Of a stretch of 64,000 nt of DNA, positions 23,600-35,568 are shown piece after piece. The notes under the pieces were generated by a model. It was given only the letters and a program-made list of their open reading frames with translations. It was not told where the DNA came from and searched no databases. Location of the stretch: NCBI GenBank assembly GCA_033961575.1, contig CM066737.1, positions 86,176,271 through 86,240,270 of the forward strand, written 5' to 3'. Positions within the stretch are counted from its first letter, which is position 1. Each line of letters opens with the position of its first letter. A program made the position numbers and the translations under genes. The DNA comes from Aselliscus stoliczkanus (Eukaryota > Chordata > Mammalia > Chiroptera > Hipposideridae).

Positions 23600-23885
23600 T
23601 ATCTGACAAAGTCCTATTCATCCTTTAATGCTCTTCTCTGATATCACCTATACTGTAAAACTTTCAAGTCACATCATTTTCCTGTCACACACCCTAGGTG
23701 TTCATAGTAAATTACTTTATTAAAAGTACACATAACACTTTGTGTACATTTCTATCAACTCATCTCATGATGGTTTTATATTAGTGTTCTGTACTAACCT
23801 GTGTGCTTTTTGAGCAAACAGATTTGTCTAATTGTGGTCAAGTAGAGGAGACCCTTGCACATAGCAGATGCTTAAATGACTATCT
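23600..23885 (+). mobile_element. L2 LINE 3' fragment
   Basis: 'tcctttaatgctcttctctg', 'tgtgtgctttttgagcaaac' and 'gcacatagcagatgcttaaa' follow the L2 3' end in sense. Confidence 0.65.
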
Positions 23886-23912
23886 TTTTGTGGACTCTTT
23901 AATGTATTCTTT

Positions 23913-24068
23913 TTATTATTATTTTTTTTATTTTTAGCTGAGCCATCCTGCCACCTGTTGGCAGCTCAACGGCAACTCAGCTCAGGCTGGCCTCGAACAG
24001 CTGTTGCTCAGAGCTCAGCTCGCACTCTTGAGCGAGCTCTTAACCAACTGAGCCACTCGGCTGGCCCA
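23913..24068 (-). mobile_element. tRNA-derived SINE, 'gctgagccatcctgcc' type, antisense
   Basis: Complete head and body. The target-site duplication TAATGTATTCTTT lies at 23900-23912 and 24069-24081. Confidence 0.9.
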
Positions 24069-24208
24069 TAATGTATTCTTTAACACTCATAATTCACTGA
24101 ATGAATCAAATTAGTTAATACTTAAGAGCTTTCAATTGATCACATATATCCAAAGGCAGAAATATTTACTTCTTTCTACCAGTTGCCAATGTCAATTAAA
24201 AAATCCTA

Positions 24209-24534
24209 GCTTTGGGGTGGCCAGTTAGCTCAGTTGGTTAGAGTGCAGTACTCACAACACCAAGGTTGCTCGTTCGATTCCCACATGGGCCACTATGAGC
24301 TGCACCCTCCACAACTGGATTGAAACAATTACAGTAAAACGTTGGATTGTGAGTATCTTGGTTTGCGACTGTTCTGCAAGACGAGCAAACATTTCAACTT
24401 GGTAAATGTGCGATATCTTGCAATATGAGTAGTTTGTTTCTGGAACGAATGATGCTCGCAAACCAAGGTATTACTGTACTTGATTTGGAGCTGATGTGTC
24501 TTGGAAAAGCGCACTGTTGCCCAATTAAAAGAAA
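24209..24534 (+). mobile_element. VES-like tRNA SINE, split by a Tigger-type MITE
   Basis: The head has A and B boxes ('gttagctcagttggttagag', GGTTCGATTCC analogue 'cgttcgattcc') and 'gagctgcaccctccacaact'. The 3' part resumes after the insert with 'cttgatttggagctgatgtg' and ends in an A-rich tail. Flanks carry AAAAAATCCTA and AAAAAATCCCA. Confidence 0.85.
24332..24476 (+). mobile_element. Tigger/pogo-type MITE, 145 bp
   Basis: The terminal inverted repeats CAGTAAAACGTTGGATTG and CAAACCAAGGTATTACTG differ at three positions. TA lies on both sides (24330-24331 and 24477-24478). There is no coding capacity. It sits inside the SINE and so is younger than it. Confidence 0.85.
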
Positions 24535-24544
24535 AAATCCCAAT

Positions 24545-25100
24545 TTAGTAAGGAGAGGCTTTATTCAAAAGGATAATTTCAAGGAGGGGTCTGCTTGCAA
24601 CAGAGGGAGGAGGACTATTGCAATAGAGAGAACCCTGTGACCATAAAATCTCCATGCCTGTCAAAGGTTGGGCAAGAAGGGATTTTCTTCTATTGAGAGG
24701 AGTAAACAGGGTTCAAAAGAAGAGGGTGTGGGGATTTGGGATGAAAGAGTGGCTTGATGGGATAGTAGATCAGAGAATATTTTACCCTGAGGTTAGCCTA
24801 TTCTCAAGAGAAATTATATGTTGTCTCAGGCTGACAGTGAGTCAGAGTTCTGGAGCCTGGAGGAAGGAGTGAAACTTTAATTACAGTTTGATTATCAGGC
24901 ATTTTGTTCCAGTTGATTAGTAGGAACAAATAGTTTAGCTGACAATTTATGAGGCAAAAACAGAAATTTGGAGGATCTTTGTCTGGTTTTGCCATAGGGG
25001 AGGCATTTGTGAATCTTATTAAATCATAGAGAGAAGGGTGGTTCTTTGCAATAGCTGTGTTCCACAACACAAAGGGCAGAGGGATACCTCAACTGTTTTC
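24545..25100 (-). mobile_element. possible LTR-like repeat, antisense
   Basis: It opens with an antisense polyA-like 'gaggctttattcaaaaggat' and has LTR-like composition, but no family is assigned. It directly abuts the sense LTR family A copy. Confidence 0.35.
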
Positions 25101-25104
25101 CAGG

Positions 25105-25615
25105 ATTACAGGTAAAAGGCTTCAGTCCTCCCCAATGTATATCTCTTCGGCATGCGAATTATTTTGAGCTGAAGGCAGTTGAGACCCTGCAGGCTCCTGA
25201 GAAACTTTTACCCCTTCCTTAAAGAATTTAAAGTTGGAGTCTTGCCCGTACTAAGAGTTATAATCAGAGTAAAGACATTTTATGATGTATCTATAAGGCA
25301 GGGCAAACTTCTAATTACTTAACATCTGCTCTTCTTATGTCCTGTGAATGATCTTCCTCCCTTTGAAGCCCCAAGGTGCCTTATCTCATTCGTTGCTCAG
25401 AATGTCATATATAACTCATTTTAACTTTCTGTCTCTAATCCTCTCATGTATGTAGGGGTCTGTGAGCTCATGTATGTGGGGTTCCCATATGTACGTATGT
25501 AGTTAATTTTGGTTATTTTCTCTTGTTAATCAGTCTAGTGTCAATTTGATTATTCAACCAGCTGGAAGAACCTAGAAGGGTAGAGGAAAGTTTCTTCCTC
25601 CCCCACACAAGGCTC
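25105..25615 (+). mobile_element. LTR family A copy, sense
   Basis: 'ctcttcggcatgcgaattat' near the start and 'gtgtcaatttgattattcaa' plus 'ggaagaacctagaagggtag' near the end are the sense counterparts of the ends of the antisense copy at 17943-18480. Confidence 0.5.
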
Positions 25616-27065
25616 AGATAAAACTCAACATTATTGCCAATAATAAAGTTTTCAGTCCTGAAGGAGAAAATTAGATCTACCTAAAACTTTATTTTCTTTT
25701 TCAGTGGTAATCACATAGCCAGTAATAAGCCCACTTGTTAAATTTAATTACCTTTTATCTTAGAGAGTCCCCCAAATTAAATAGGTCAAGGACATTTTCT
25801 TTTAAAGAACCAAATATTGCTTTCTTGCTTAAATCTGAGTATGGACTGAGTATCAGAGAGTTATCAGATTTCTTTCAAGCTAAAGTCACCTTCATTCACT
25901 TGATAAGACTGTAGAGGGCACAATTATACTGGAATAAAGCTTGAGTGAAAGACTTAGAACTTTATTAAATAAAACACCGAGCTAATACCTGAATATGTGC
26001 TGTGAGTGATTCATATCTACTTTTCAGAACAAAAGTTTTTTTATCTCTTTAGAAGAGAGATTTCTTATTTGTCACTCTGCTTTCTTTTTAATTAATCCTA
26101 ACTGCATTTCAGGTGGGAAAATATGTTTGAAGTGATGGAATTATAAATGAGTCCAGCATTATTATATTCTTCCTGCACTAAAATATTATTGTAAGGCTAA
26201 GGCAAGAAAGTAAAAGATAGTAGATTAAGAGAAAACTGCTGGGGAAATGAGCAAGCATTGTTACAAATAAGTTATGGGTTTCTAGCCTCTCTTGGAAGTA
26301 GCATAGAGTAGTGGAAAGACTAAGGAATTAGTTGGGATATCCATAAGCTGTTTGAAGCACAGCTTTTTAAAAGCTAAGCAAAGTTTTCTCTAACCATTAA
26401 CTTATTTTTTGTTTCAAAGTCCTTTAGTGTTCTTGATGTCATTACTACCAAAATAAAGGAGGCCCTTCTTCCTATAGGTTTACTTCTCCCTTTCCTTGTA
26501 CTATACTTGCAAAACAAGTGGCATATATGCATTTACATTCTCTTTCACCTTGCTTTCATTCCACATTTCTCCAAGATTTTACTTTCAACGTCAATAATGG
26601 CTTTATAATTTCCAAATTCCAAATTTATCTTCTGTCTCATTCACTTTAAAATCTCAATTGATTTTGATACTTTGCTGCCCAGAGTTGACTGTTATCTTTT
26701 CCGTTGAATTGTGTGACTATACATTACCTTGTTATTCTTCTTACATATTCAAGAAATCAGTTTGTTACCTTGAGTGCCTCTTTTTGGTTCTTCCCATTCC
26801 ATTATTTTGGGAATTCACCAAACTTCTGTATTTTGCCTGCTGGTTCTCCTTTTCTATTCAATTTTATGGTTCCACCTAAAACCTGCTTTTGGATTGGATA
26901 GTCCCTCAATGGCAAATGGCTCTGATATTTATATAGTTTACTTTCACTAAAGCTCCATATACTGCTAACTGCCTCTTAAATATATACAAATGGACGTCTT
27001 ACTATTCCTTTAAAGACAGCTATTGCAAATATTTTTTTTCTCCAAAACTAGTCCCTTTTTCTGAT
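25616..27065. other. unassigned sequence
   Basis: No gene or repeat recognised. Open frames are short and motif-free. Confidence 0.5.
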
Positions 27066-27068
27066 TCT

Positions 27069-27200
27069 TCTTTTTTTGAAAATGTTTTTTTAAATTGGAA
27101 AACAGTGTGTTTTTTCAGGACCCATCAGCTCCAAGTCAAGTAATTGTCTTCAATCTAGTTATGGAGGGCATATTGCTATCCTCCTAGGCCATGTCCTTAA
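27069..27200 (-). mobile_element. truncated SINE 3' part, antisense
   Basis: 'ttttttcaggacccatcagc', 'ccaagtcaagtaattgtctt' and 'caatctagttatggagggca' match the antisense 3' part of the dimeric SINE at 7763-8125. The head is missing. Confidence 0.65.
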
Positions 27201-28375
27201 GTCCAGGAAACTACTCATATTTCTGAGTCCACAGCATTGTGTTACTACAACTTTCATATATAGAATAAATTATTTGTCTTTTGAGTATTTGTGGATGATT
27301 TAAAACATTACTTTCTGAATTAAAACTGAGATATAAAAAGTACTTTCTGAATAATATTGATATTAACAATATTTCCTCTTTTACCTTCAACTCTAAGCTT
27401 AGTGAAACTTTAGGCTTTGCTGATATCCCCATTTCTAGCAAAAAGATATTTTTACTTGTTAACTGGGAATTTTTGAGCAAAATTCATTGGTATCATTAAA
27501 AGAAAGGTGTCATCTAAAATGATCCTGTCTTATTCTTAGAAAGAATATCCTGAATGATCAAATGACCATCTGACTTAATGTCATGTATCCTTAAAGGTGT
27601 GGAGGGGAACAAAGTCAAAAGATATTTTAGTGCCTTCATTTTACACATGAGAAAAATATGAAGCCTGATGAGCTAAGCAATTTATCAAAGATAAATGGAT
27701 GCATATTAAATATTAACAAGTATTAAAATCTCTATTCTCAACCCAATGCTCTTTCCACCATTTGGCAAAAATAATTTTTTATGTGTCCCACAGAGAACAG
27801 AATGTCATATTTTGGAATCCAGATGACATAACTTAAAAAGTGACATTTTTCAATGAACAATTTTAAATTAAATTTTTGGCTTAAGTTGGTAATGACTAAT
27901 TGATTGGCAGTGGCTTAGACAGGAATAGAAAATAAATCAATAAGCAGAAATACTTTGTTCATCTGCTTTTCTGAATTTTAGTAAATAAAGCTGCTCTAAG
28001 TGGGATTGAGAAATTGAAAAAGGCTTATGTTTCTGGAGTCTGTTGTTATATTTATTGAATTCATTTTCCTTTTCCTTTACCCTTTTAGAGGCCTCTTGCC
28101 TCTCTTCTGTCCTTCCTAACAAAATTTCTTCTAGGAAATTCATCTCACACTCATTCATACTAAAACATAAATGGCTAACAAATGTATGGTGCTGTCTCTG
28201 TCTCTCCCAGGGAAGTGTGAGGAGTGAGATTTAAGAGGAGCATATTACAGTAATGTTACAGAATGAGTATCTAAAAGTGAGATTTCAGGCATCAATGAAG
28301 AAGAGAATAGCAATTATAAATTATAGGAGGACAGATTTCCCAGTGCTTCTAAAACTATTGGCAATTTCCACAAGG
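27201..28375. other. unassigned sequence
   Basis: No gene recognised. The antisense frame 27937-28158 is charged and could be mistaken for an exon, but has no supporting evidence. Confidence 0.5.
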
Positions 28376-28737
28376 AAACAAAAACAAGCACTGTATATAT
28401 CTACCACATCTTCTTTACCCAATCATCTATCAAAGGACACTTTGGTTGTTGCCATGTCTTGGCCACCATAAATAAAGCTGCTATGAACATTGGAGCACAT
28501 ATATCTTTAGGGGTAAATGTTTTCAGATCTTTTGGGTAGATACCCAGGAGAGGGATTCCTGGGTCATATGCTAATTCTATTCTTAATTTTTTGAGGAAAC
28601 TCTATACTGCATTCCGTAGGAGAACTGACTTTGGATGGTGAACCCACAATGTAGTATATAGATAATGTATTACAGAACAGTATACCTGAAACCTATGTAA
28701 CTTTACTAATCATTGTCACCCCAATAAACTTTAATTA
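28376..28737 (+). mobile_element. 5'-inverted L1 insertion
   Basis: 28376-28618 is antisense L1 ('accacatcttctttacccaa', 'gggtagatacccaggagagg'). At about 28620 the orientation flips to a sense L1 3' end ('gatggtgaacccacaatgta' to 'accccaataaactttaatta') with an A-rich tail. This is the layout left by twin priming. Confidence 0.75.
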
Positions 28738-28829
28738 AAAAACAAACAAATGAACAAACACACAAAAAATAAAGCAGCCAAACACAAAAACCATAGCCAA
28801 AACCCCAAATAATGGGACTTGATTACATT

Positions 28830-29140
28830 GAAACTGAGATCAATTTGTACACTTTTGACTCCTTTAGTAAGTCAAGTCCCTCAGTCCCTGAACATGGTAT
28901 ATCATTTGATTTACTTAGGTATTCTTTAATTTTTCTCAATAATTTCATAGTTTTATATAGATCTTTACACCTCTTGTTAGATTTATTCTGATATATTTCA
29001 TTTTTTAGATGTTACTGTCAAGAGCATCATTTTCTTAATTTCATTTCCTATTTGCTATTGGTTCATAGAAATAAAATTGATTTTAAAAAATAGTCAACTC
29101 TTATTCAGTAACCTTGTTAAATTATTTTATTAATTCAAAT
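28830..29140 (-). mobile_element. L1 ORF2 fragment, antisense
   Basis: 'ttacttaggtattctttaat', 'acctcttgttagatttattc' and 'gtaaccttgttaaatt' follow the reverse complement of the L1 ORF2 RT region. Confidence 0.7.
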
Positions 29141-29159
29141 GGCTTACCTATAGAATTTG

Positions 29160-29645
29160 TTTCACATTCCATAGCGATTAAAAGATAATTCTCCAAAACA
29201 ATGTCATAAATCTAAAATTCTATACAAATAATAATGTTCCTAAACATTCATATAGCAAAAATTGGCAACACAAAGTAAATCCACAGTCATAGTGGGAAAT
29301 TTTAACAGAACTTTCTCAGTAGTAGGTATTACAATCAGCCAAAAGTTTGTAGAAGATTTTAATACAAATATCAAACTTGATCAAATTGAAATATATAAAA
29401 CACTGATTAACAATGATAGACATCTCACATTTTTCAAGTACATATAAACTACATTACAAAATTCATATATGGTTGTACTTACAGCAACATTGACAAGATT
29501 GAAATACAATAAAATGTTTTTGAAATGTTGAATTAGAAATCACTAATAAAAATTATTTCAAAACATATACAAATGTTGAGGACTGATGCATTTTACTTAA
29601 ATAATTCAAAAATTAAAGAAGAAATCACAATGAACGTAAGAAAAA
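29160..29645 (+). mobile_element. old L1 ORF2 fragment, sense
   Basis: 'cagtcatagtgggaaatttt', 'aacttgatcaaattgaaata' and 'aattaaagaagaaatcacaa' match the order of the L1 ORF2 middle region. Many frameshifts are present. Confidence 0.65.
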
Positions 29646-31450
29646 CAAAATTTTAGCTGTACTCTCATAGTTTCTTGTATATGTTTGTATTATAATACCC
29701 ATCCCATTTCCCCCCACAAGCATATATATTAACATATATACTGATATATATATACTAACATAAGCACATATACTGTCCTATTTATTTGGTGTCCTCTAGG
29801 ATCTCATAAGGCCAATTGAAGATGCTCACTAGATGATAATTGAGTATCAGACAGTACTCGCAGTTTTAAGCAACATGATTTGACTTAGATAACTTTGAGA
29901 AGAAAATAAATTTGTTATAATGATACAGAGCAGTTCACAGAATTGCGTGGAGAGTCAGAGAATTATAGGCCTAAACTACCAGCCAGGAAAAATGTCTAAA
30001 CTCATTTTGCAGTTTGACCTGGTAAAGATATGATTGTCACTACTGCTGGATTACTTGATGACTCTGCAGATTGTAATGCTGCGCTCACAAACACAGAGCA
30101 TTAGATGCTGCTGCTTCTGGAAAGTGGATGTTACTTCCACTACTGTTTTTTTGTGTGACCAGAATAGATTCCGAAATTGCTGTTTTTCACTCTCTGGTAG
30201 CTTCTAATTCCAAATCTGAAGCATATGCATCTAACTGATAGAATCCGCTCCCAGTGCCACTGCCCTACTTTCAATGGAGGCTGAGAATACAAATACTTTG
30301 GCTCTTTAGCTTCTATAGTAGAAGGTGGATTTGCCTCATAGAGTGGGAGATTCCCAAAACATAGGGACTGGGATTTGGTTCATGTGATTTATCTCTGACT
30401 TTTTGGCATGCATGGGTCTTGCCAAGATACTTGGGATAAAGTCTATTAACTGACCTATAGTTCCTCTAGTTTCTCTGAGCATGATGCCATCAAAAGAGGA
30501 TGAGTGTGATGTCAGAATGTTAAGGTCTCTGAACTACGCTGTGACAAACTTGTAGAGTGAAAAGATTGAGGCAAGACAATGCAACACTGTTGCCTTGTGA
30601 GTTGCAAGCAAATTGTTCTGATGTTCTCAGCTTTTTAGAGTAAAGGAATAAAAGCATGTGCCTAATCAATAGCTATTGATTCCTTAGAAAGCAAGGCAGG
30701 TTCCTGAGAACCTTATTGATTTCTTCTAGTGAAGAGACCATGTATAGAAAAAAGGCCTCAATTTGCTGTCTCTAGCAGGTCAAATTTAGCAATCCTTTGT
30801 TATATTCCTGAATACTCTAACTTCTGCAGTAGACAAACTGAAAAGTTAAAAAGAAATATGCTAGAGATCAAGAGCCCTGAATCTGTCAGATCTTTGATGG
30901 TGAAACGAATTACTGTGATTCTCTCAGGGATCTCAGTTATGGTTTTGACATATTATTATTGTTGATAGAGGAAGCTCTAGGAACCTCTAGCAGGCCCTTC
31001 CTAATAAACTTTATTCCCTCAGACATGCAGCCAAGATGGTGATTCTGCTTGTGACTGAGTTTAGCTCTTTAATGATATACTAAGATACTAAGGAAATATC
31101 CATGGGATTTTTTGGGTCTTACTAGTACTACTATGAGGCCAACTTAAGTCAACATGCTATTTATGATCTCATCTTCACAAGTCTGTAACCTGACCAGTGG
31201 ACAGTAGTAGCATTAGAGGTACCGAGTCAATACAATAAAGGCTGAAGAGATTGGAATGGGAAAAAATGGCTTCCATTTTCTAGGTAACTCTTGTTTGCAA
31301 ACTCATTACATGTCACCAATTTAGTGAAAAGTAATTTCAATATATACTGTAGAATGGATTGCTTATCCTTACAAAAGTGGCTAAGTGAGAGTAGGAGATT
31401 CAGATATTCCTTATGAGAATCTGCCACTATCTCCTCATTTTACTACGAAG
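29646..31450. other. unassigned sequence
   Basis: No gene or repeat recognised apart from a short TA-rich stretch near 29724-29765. Confidence 0.5.
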
Positions 31451-31536
31451 TATTGGGTTGTTGTAAAAGCCATGATGCATTTTTGCAATGAAAACCATAG
31501 AAAAAATATGTCATGACTTTTCCGACAACCCAATAT
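31451..31536. mobile_element. palindromic mariner MITE, about 85 bp
   Basis: Left end 'attgggttgttgtaaaagcc' and right end 'gacttttccgacaacccaat' are inverted repeats, with TA at both edges. It has the plan of MADE1-type mariner MITEs. A second copy lies at 34814-34898. Confidence 0.85.
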
Positions 31537-31772
31537 TTCCAGTTCTTTCTCAGTAAGTACCCTGTTTGAAGTTTCCAATTAAACTCTTATAATGAGGCAG
31601 TCTTCAAAATTAAACATTGAGTGTTTTTATGTCTCATACTGTGGATGCAAGAAATAATACTTTCACCACATTCACAGAAAGTCGATCATATTTTGCATTG
31701 CCTTTGACCTGAGAATTTAAGACCTGAGCATGACATTCTTATTATATTGGCATATCCCAGTATCTTTATTTA

Positions 31773-32213
31773 TTTATGTATTTATTTATTTATTTTTTAA
31801 AAGATTTTATTGGGGAATTGGGGGAGGAGAACAGACAATTTGCTGTCCTTTTGTTCTTCAGTCTAGTTGCAGAGGATGTTGCTTCACTGGCTCATGTTGA
31901 TATCATCATTGCGCTCTTCCCGAGTGAGGCAGATCTATTGCTGGCCTCTGGATGGTCACTCACCGCGGCTGTTGGCAGCTCACGCTGGCTGCCAGCCACT
32001 CACGCTGGCTGCCGGCCACTCACTGTAGCTTATGGCAGCCCACTGCAGCAGGGGCTACAGCCTACACTGTCACCGGGGCTCGCACAGCCCAGCTCCAGGT
32101 GGAGCTGTTGTTAGCTGTAGAGGGCAGTGTCACTGGCCGTCATATGTGGGATCCAAACCAGGGCTGCTGGCATCCCAAAACCAGCTCTTAACCAATGCGC
32201 CACTCGGCCGGCC
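31773..32213 (-). mobile_element. tRNA-derived SINE, long form, antisense
   Basis: 'gattttattggggaattggg' through the GC-richer body to 'ccactcggccggcc'. The flanks share CCAGTATCTTTATTT (right copy with one change). Its open frames are not genes. Confidence 0.9.
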
Positions 32214-32231
32214 CCAGTGTCTTTATTTTTA

Positions 32232-33215
32232 AATTTACTATATTAATTAGAAAAATTTTATCATGGTAAGAAAACTTAATATACGATCTACTCTCTTAAC
32301 AAAATATAAATGTATAATTCCGTGGTGTTAAATAGAGGTAACATGTAGTACAGCAGACTTCTAGAACGTATTCATCTTGCATAACTGAAATTGATACCAA
32401 TTGAACAACAACTTCCCATTTCACCCTCCTGTCAGCCCCTGGCAACTATCATTCTACTCTCTGTTTCTATGAGTTTGATTCTTTTAGTTATCTCATATAA
32501 GAGGAATCATGCAGTATTTGTTCATCTGTGACTGTCTTATTTCACTTAGCATAATTTCTTCTAGGTATATTTATGTTGGTGTATATGGTAGAATTTCCTC
32601 TTTTAAGGCTGAATAATATTCCATTGTATGTATATACCACATTTTCTTTATCCATTCAATCATCAATGGAAATTTAGGTTGTTTCCATATCTGGCTATTA
32701 TGATTAATGCTACAATGAGCATGCAAATGAACATAATATCTCTTTGAAATCTTGATTTCAAATCTTTAGGATATATACTCAGAAGTAGGATTGCTGAATC
32801 ATGTGGTAATTCTATTTTTAATTTTTTGAAGGCACTCTATACTGTTTTCCGTAGCAGCTGTACAATTTTACATTCCCACGAACAGCGTACAAGAGTTCCA
32901 ATTTCTCCACATTCTCAATAGCATTTCTTTTTATTTTTTATAATACCCATTCTACCAGGTTTGAGATGACATCCCATCATAGGTAAGGTTTACAGTTCCC
33001 TGATGGTTAGTGATTTTGAGCACCTTTTCATATACCTGTTGGCCATTTGTACATCTTTGGAGAAATGTCTATTTAACTCCTCTCCCCATTTTTAAGGTGG
33101 GCTGTTTGTTTTTTAGCTATTAAGACATAGGAGTTCTTTATATATTTTGGATATTAATCTCTTATCAGGTATATGATTTGCAAATATTATCTCTCATTCC
33201 ATAGATTGGATGACA
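32232..33215 (-). mobile_element. L1 3' region, antisense, truncated
   Basis: 'tttcacttagcataatttct', 'tgaataatattccattgtat', 'gagttctttatatattttgg' and 'cttatcaggtatatgatttg' are antisense L1 ORF2 end and 3'UTR in the expected order. Confidence 0.85.
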
Positions 33216-34190
33216 AAAACGAGGAGTGAAAACCATTCATTAGTGTTTACTCATGAATAAATACCATGTAAGTCATAGTTTTTTTTCTATAATATTTTGA
33301 AAACAACAGTGAGGAAGTTTTGTGTATATGAAATTATACACACACACATATATACATATGTGTACTATATATGTGTGTGTGTGTGAGTGGTTAATGTATA
33401 ATTTCTGGCTTTGTGTAAAGTAGGCCTTTGTTTTCACTGTTACTGTTTTGAATATAGAATGGGGATTCTAGTTATAAAGAATGAAATGAAAATACTTTTT
33501 ATGAATTAAACTAAATGAATATAAACATGAAAATTAACATTATCTCTGAGGCAGGAACCACAAAATAATACTTCCCTATCAGGGGTGTAGTCAGTTCTTG
33601 GCTTTATTAATTATTAATGGGAAATATGTATTCATTACTGCAAATAAATATTTTAGAATATGTCTGGCTCTTCCTGGTAGAGTGAAATATGTTTTATAAT
33701 ATAAAGTGTGAGAACAGATATTTTTTCAACATAACTTCTAGTTGTGTATTCTCATATGTTATAACTATGTATAGTTAGTTTCAAGTGGAAAGCTTGGATT
33801 AGAACAGTATTTTTTTTCAGAGTCAGTTTTAAGACAATTATTTTTTTTTGTTGTTTAGCACAGTATTCAAATTTTATATTTAAGATACTTTTGAGGAACT
33901 TTTCATCTGGCTAATAAGTGAGTTAATTAAAAACAGAAGAAAATTATGAAAAGTGGTACCATGGTGTCCTTAGAATCAGAGGGTTGTGCATTCAAATAAT
34001 TTAATGATAATTTTTGATGGCCAACCACATCCAAGTATATGGCTTTTATTTTCTCTTGGAATTTCATTTTCATCATCTAATATATATCCAATGGAGTTTT
34101 TTAGAGTAAAACAAATCATAAAGACAAGAACCCCTAAGATGAAAACCTTTCCAAGTAACTTAACTGTGTTACAGAGCAAAACTTAATATT
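33216..34190. other. unassigned sequence with a palindromic simple repeat
   Basis: 33338-33385 holds an ACAC...ATAT...GTGT inverted simple repeat. Nothing else recognised. Small frames on both strands at 33976-34186 overlap each other and are chance. Confidence 0.5.
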
Positions 34191-34194
34191 TATT

Positions 34195-34795
34195 GAACTA
34201 CAAAAATATTCATCACCATCACAAGGTAAAATTAATAATTTATGGCATCCAACAGAAGACTACCAGACATATATTTTGGCATAAAAACAGACACATAGAT
34301 CAATGCAGCAGAATAGAGAACCCAGAAATAAACCCATGCCTACATAGTTATTTAATCTATGACAGAGGAAGCAAGAGCATACATACCCTGGGGTAAAGAC
34401 AGTCGTTTATTCAATAAATGGTGCTCAGAAAACTGGATAGCTCAAGCAAAAAAAAAAAGAATCTGGACTGTCTTCTTATACCATATATATGAATACACTC
34501 AAAATGGACCAACAACTTAAATGTAAGACTTGAAACCATAAAACTCCTAGAAAAAAATTATAGGAAGTAAATTTGCACACAATGCCCTTAGTAATATTTT
34601 TACTGATATATCCCCTCAGGGAAGGGAAGCAAAAGGAAAAATAAACATGTGGGATTACATCAAACTAAAAATTTTTTTCACAGCAAAGGAAACCATCAAT
34701 AAAACAAAAAGACATCCTTCTGAATGTGAGAAGATATTTGCCAATTATACATCTGATAAAGGGTTAATATCCAAAATTTACATATAAAAACCCTC
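34195..34795 (+). mobile_element. L1 ORF2 C-terminal fragment, sense
   Basis: 'cataaaaacagacacataga', 'caataaatggtgctcagaaa', 'gggattacatcaaactaaaa' and 'gataaagggttaatatccaa' are in L1 ORF2 order. Frameshifts and stops break it. Confidence 0.85.
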
Positions 34796-34813
34796 TTTTT
34801 TGTTTTTTAATTG

Positions 34814-34898
34814 TATTGGGTTGTTGGAAAAGTCATGACATATTTGTTCTATGTTTTTCATTGCAAAAATGCGTCATGACTTTTCCAAAAACCCAATA
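34814..34898. mobile_element. palindromic mariner MITE, about 85 bp
   Basis: TATTGGGTTGTTGGAAAAGT at the left and CTTTTCCAAAAACCCAATA at the right. The two arms pair over most of their length around a short centre. Confidence 0.85.
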
Positions 34899-35426
34899 TT
34901 TCTCTCACTAGAATACTACAGAGCTATGGCATTACTTCCTCAAGAAAAAGTGCCATATGGTTCTGTTTTATCTTTTTAATTTTATGTGGCAAGACAAAAT
35001 TTGTTTTCTCTTTCACCTTCTTTTTCTCTCCTCATTTCTGTTTCCTAGAAGAGAGCCTTAACTTAGTTGAGAAAAGGGAAAAAAATTAATATCATAACAC
35101 CAAATAAAGACAATCGACATTTGCAGGGGAAAATGTTGGTTGTAGATATTTAATTAAAAGATCTAAAGACATTTCCATAGGACTTTCAGGATACCTGACC
35201 TCTCCCACAGCCAGCCTACCTACATACCTAGCTCGCTGAGAAGAAAGATGTGAGGAACCTATTGACTGATAATCAAGTTCCTGGAGAGTGGGAAGGGAAC
35301 TAAAGAAATCAAGATAACAGTGGAAGAGAAGGAAAGTTAGGGAGAACCTACAGAAATGCACCTTTAAGCTAAAGCCTGTCTTTAAACGGAAAAGAGGAAA
35401 GAATTCTCCATGCCATCCACTATTCT
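34899..35426. other. unassigned sequence
   Basis: No gene or repeat recognised. Confidence 0.5.
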
Positions 35427-35442
35427 CTATGTGTTGTATTTT

Positions 35443-35552
35443 TTTTATTTTTTTATTTTGAGGGTAGTGTCACTAGCCCTCACATGCGCGACTGAACCGG
35501 GGCCGCTGGCTTCCCAAGCCAGCGCTTAACCACCCCGCCACTCGGCCGGCCC
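35443..35552 (-). mobile_element. tRNA-derived SINE, short head-only form, antisense
   Basis: 'gagggtagtgtcactagccc' through 'cactcggccggccc'. The 16-bp target-site duplication CTATGTGTTGTATTTT lies at 35427-35442 and 35553-35568, a perfect match that points to a young insertion. Confidence 0.95.
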
Positions 35553-35568
35553 CTATGTGTTGTATTTT

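Noticed and set aside
27937..28158. Charged, coiled-coil-like antisense frame
   Set aside because: Only 73 codons, E/K/R-rich from purine-rich DNA, with no splice sites or homology that I recognise.
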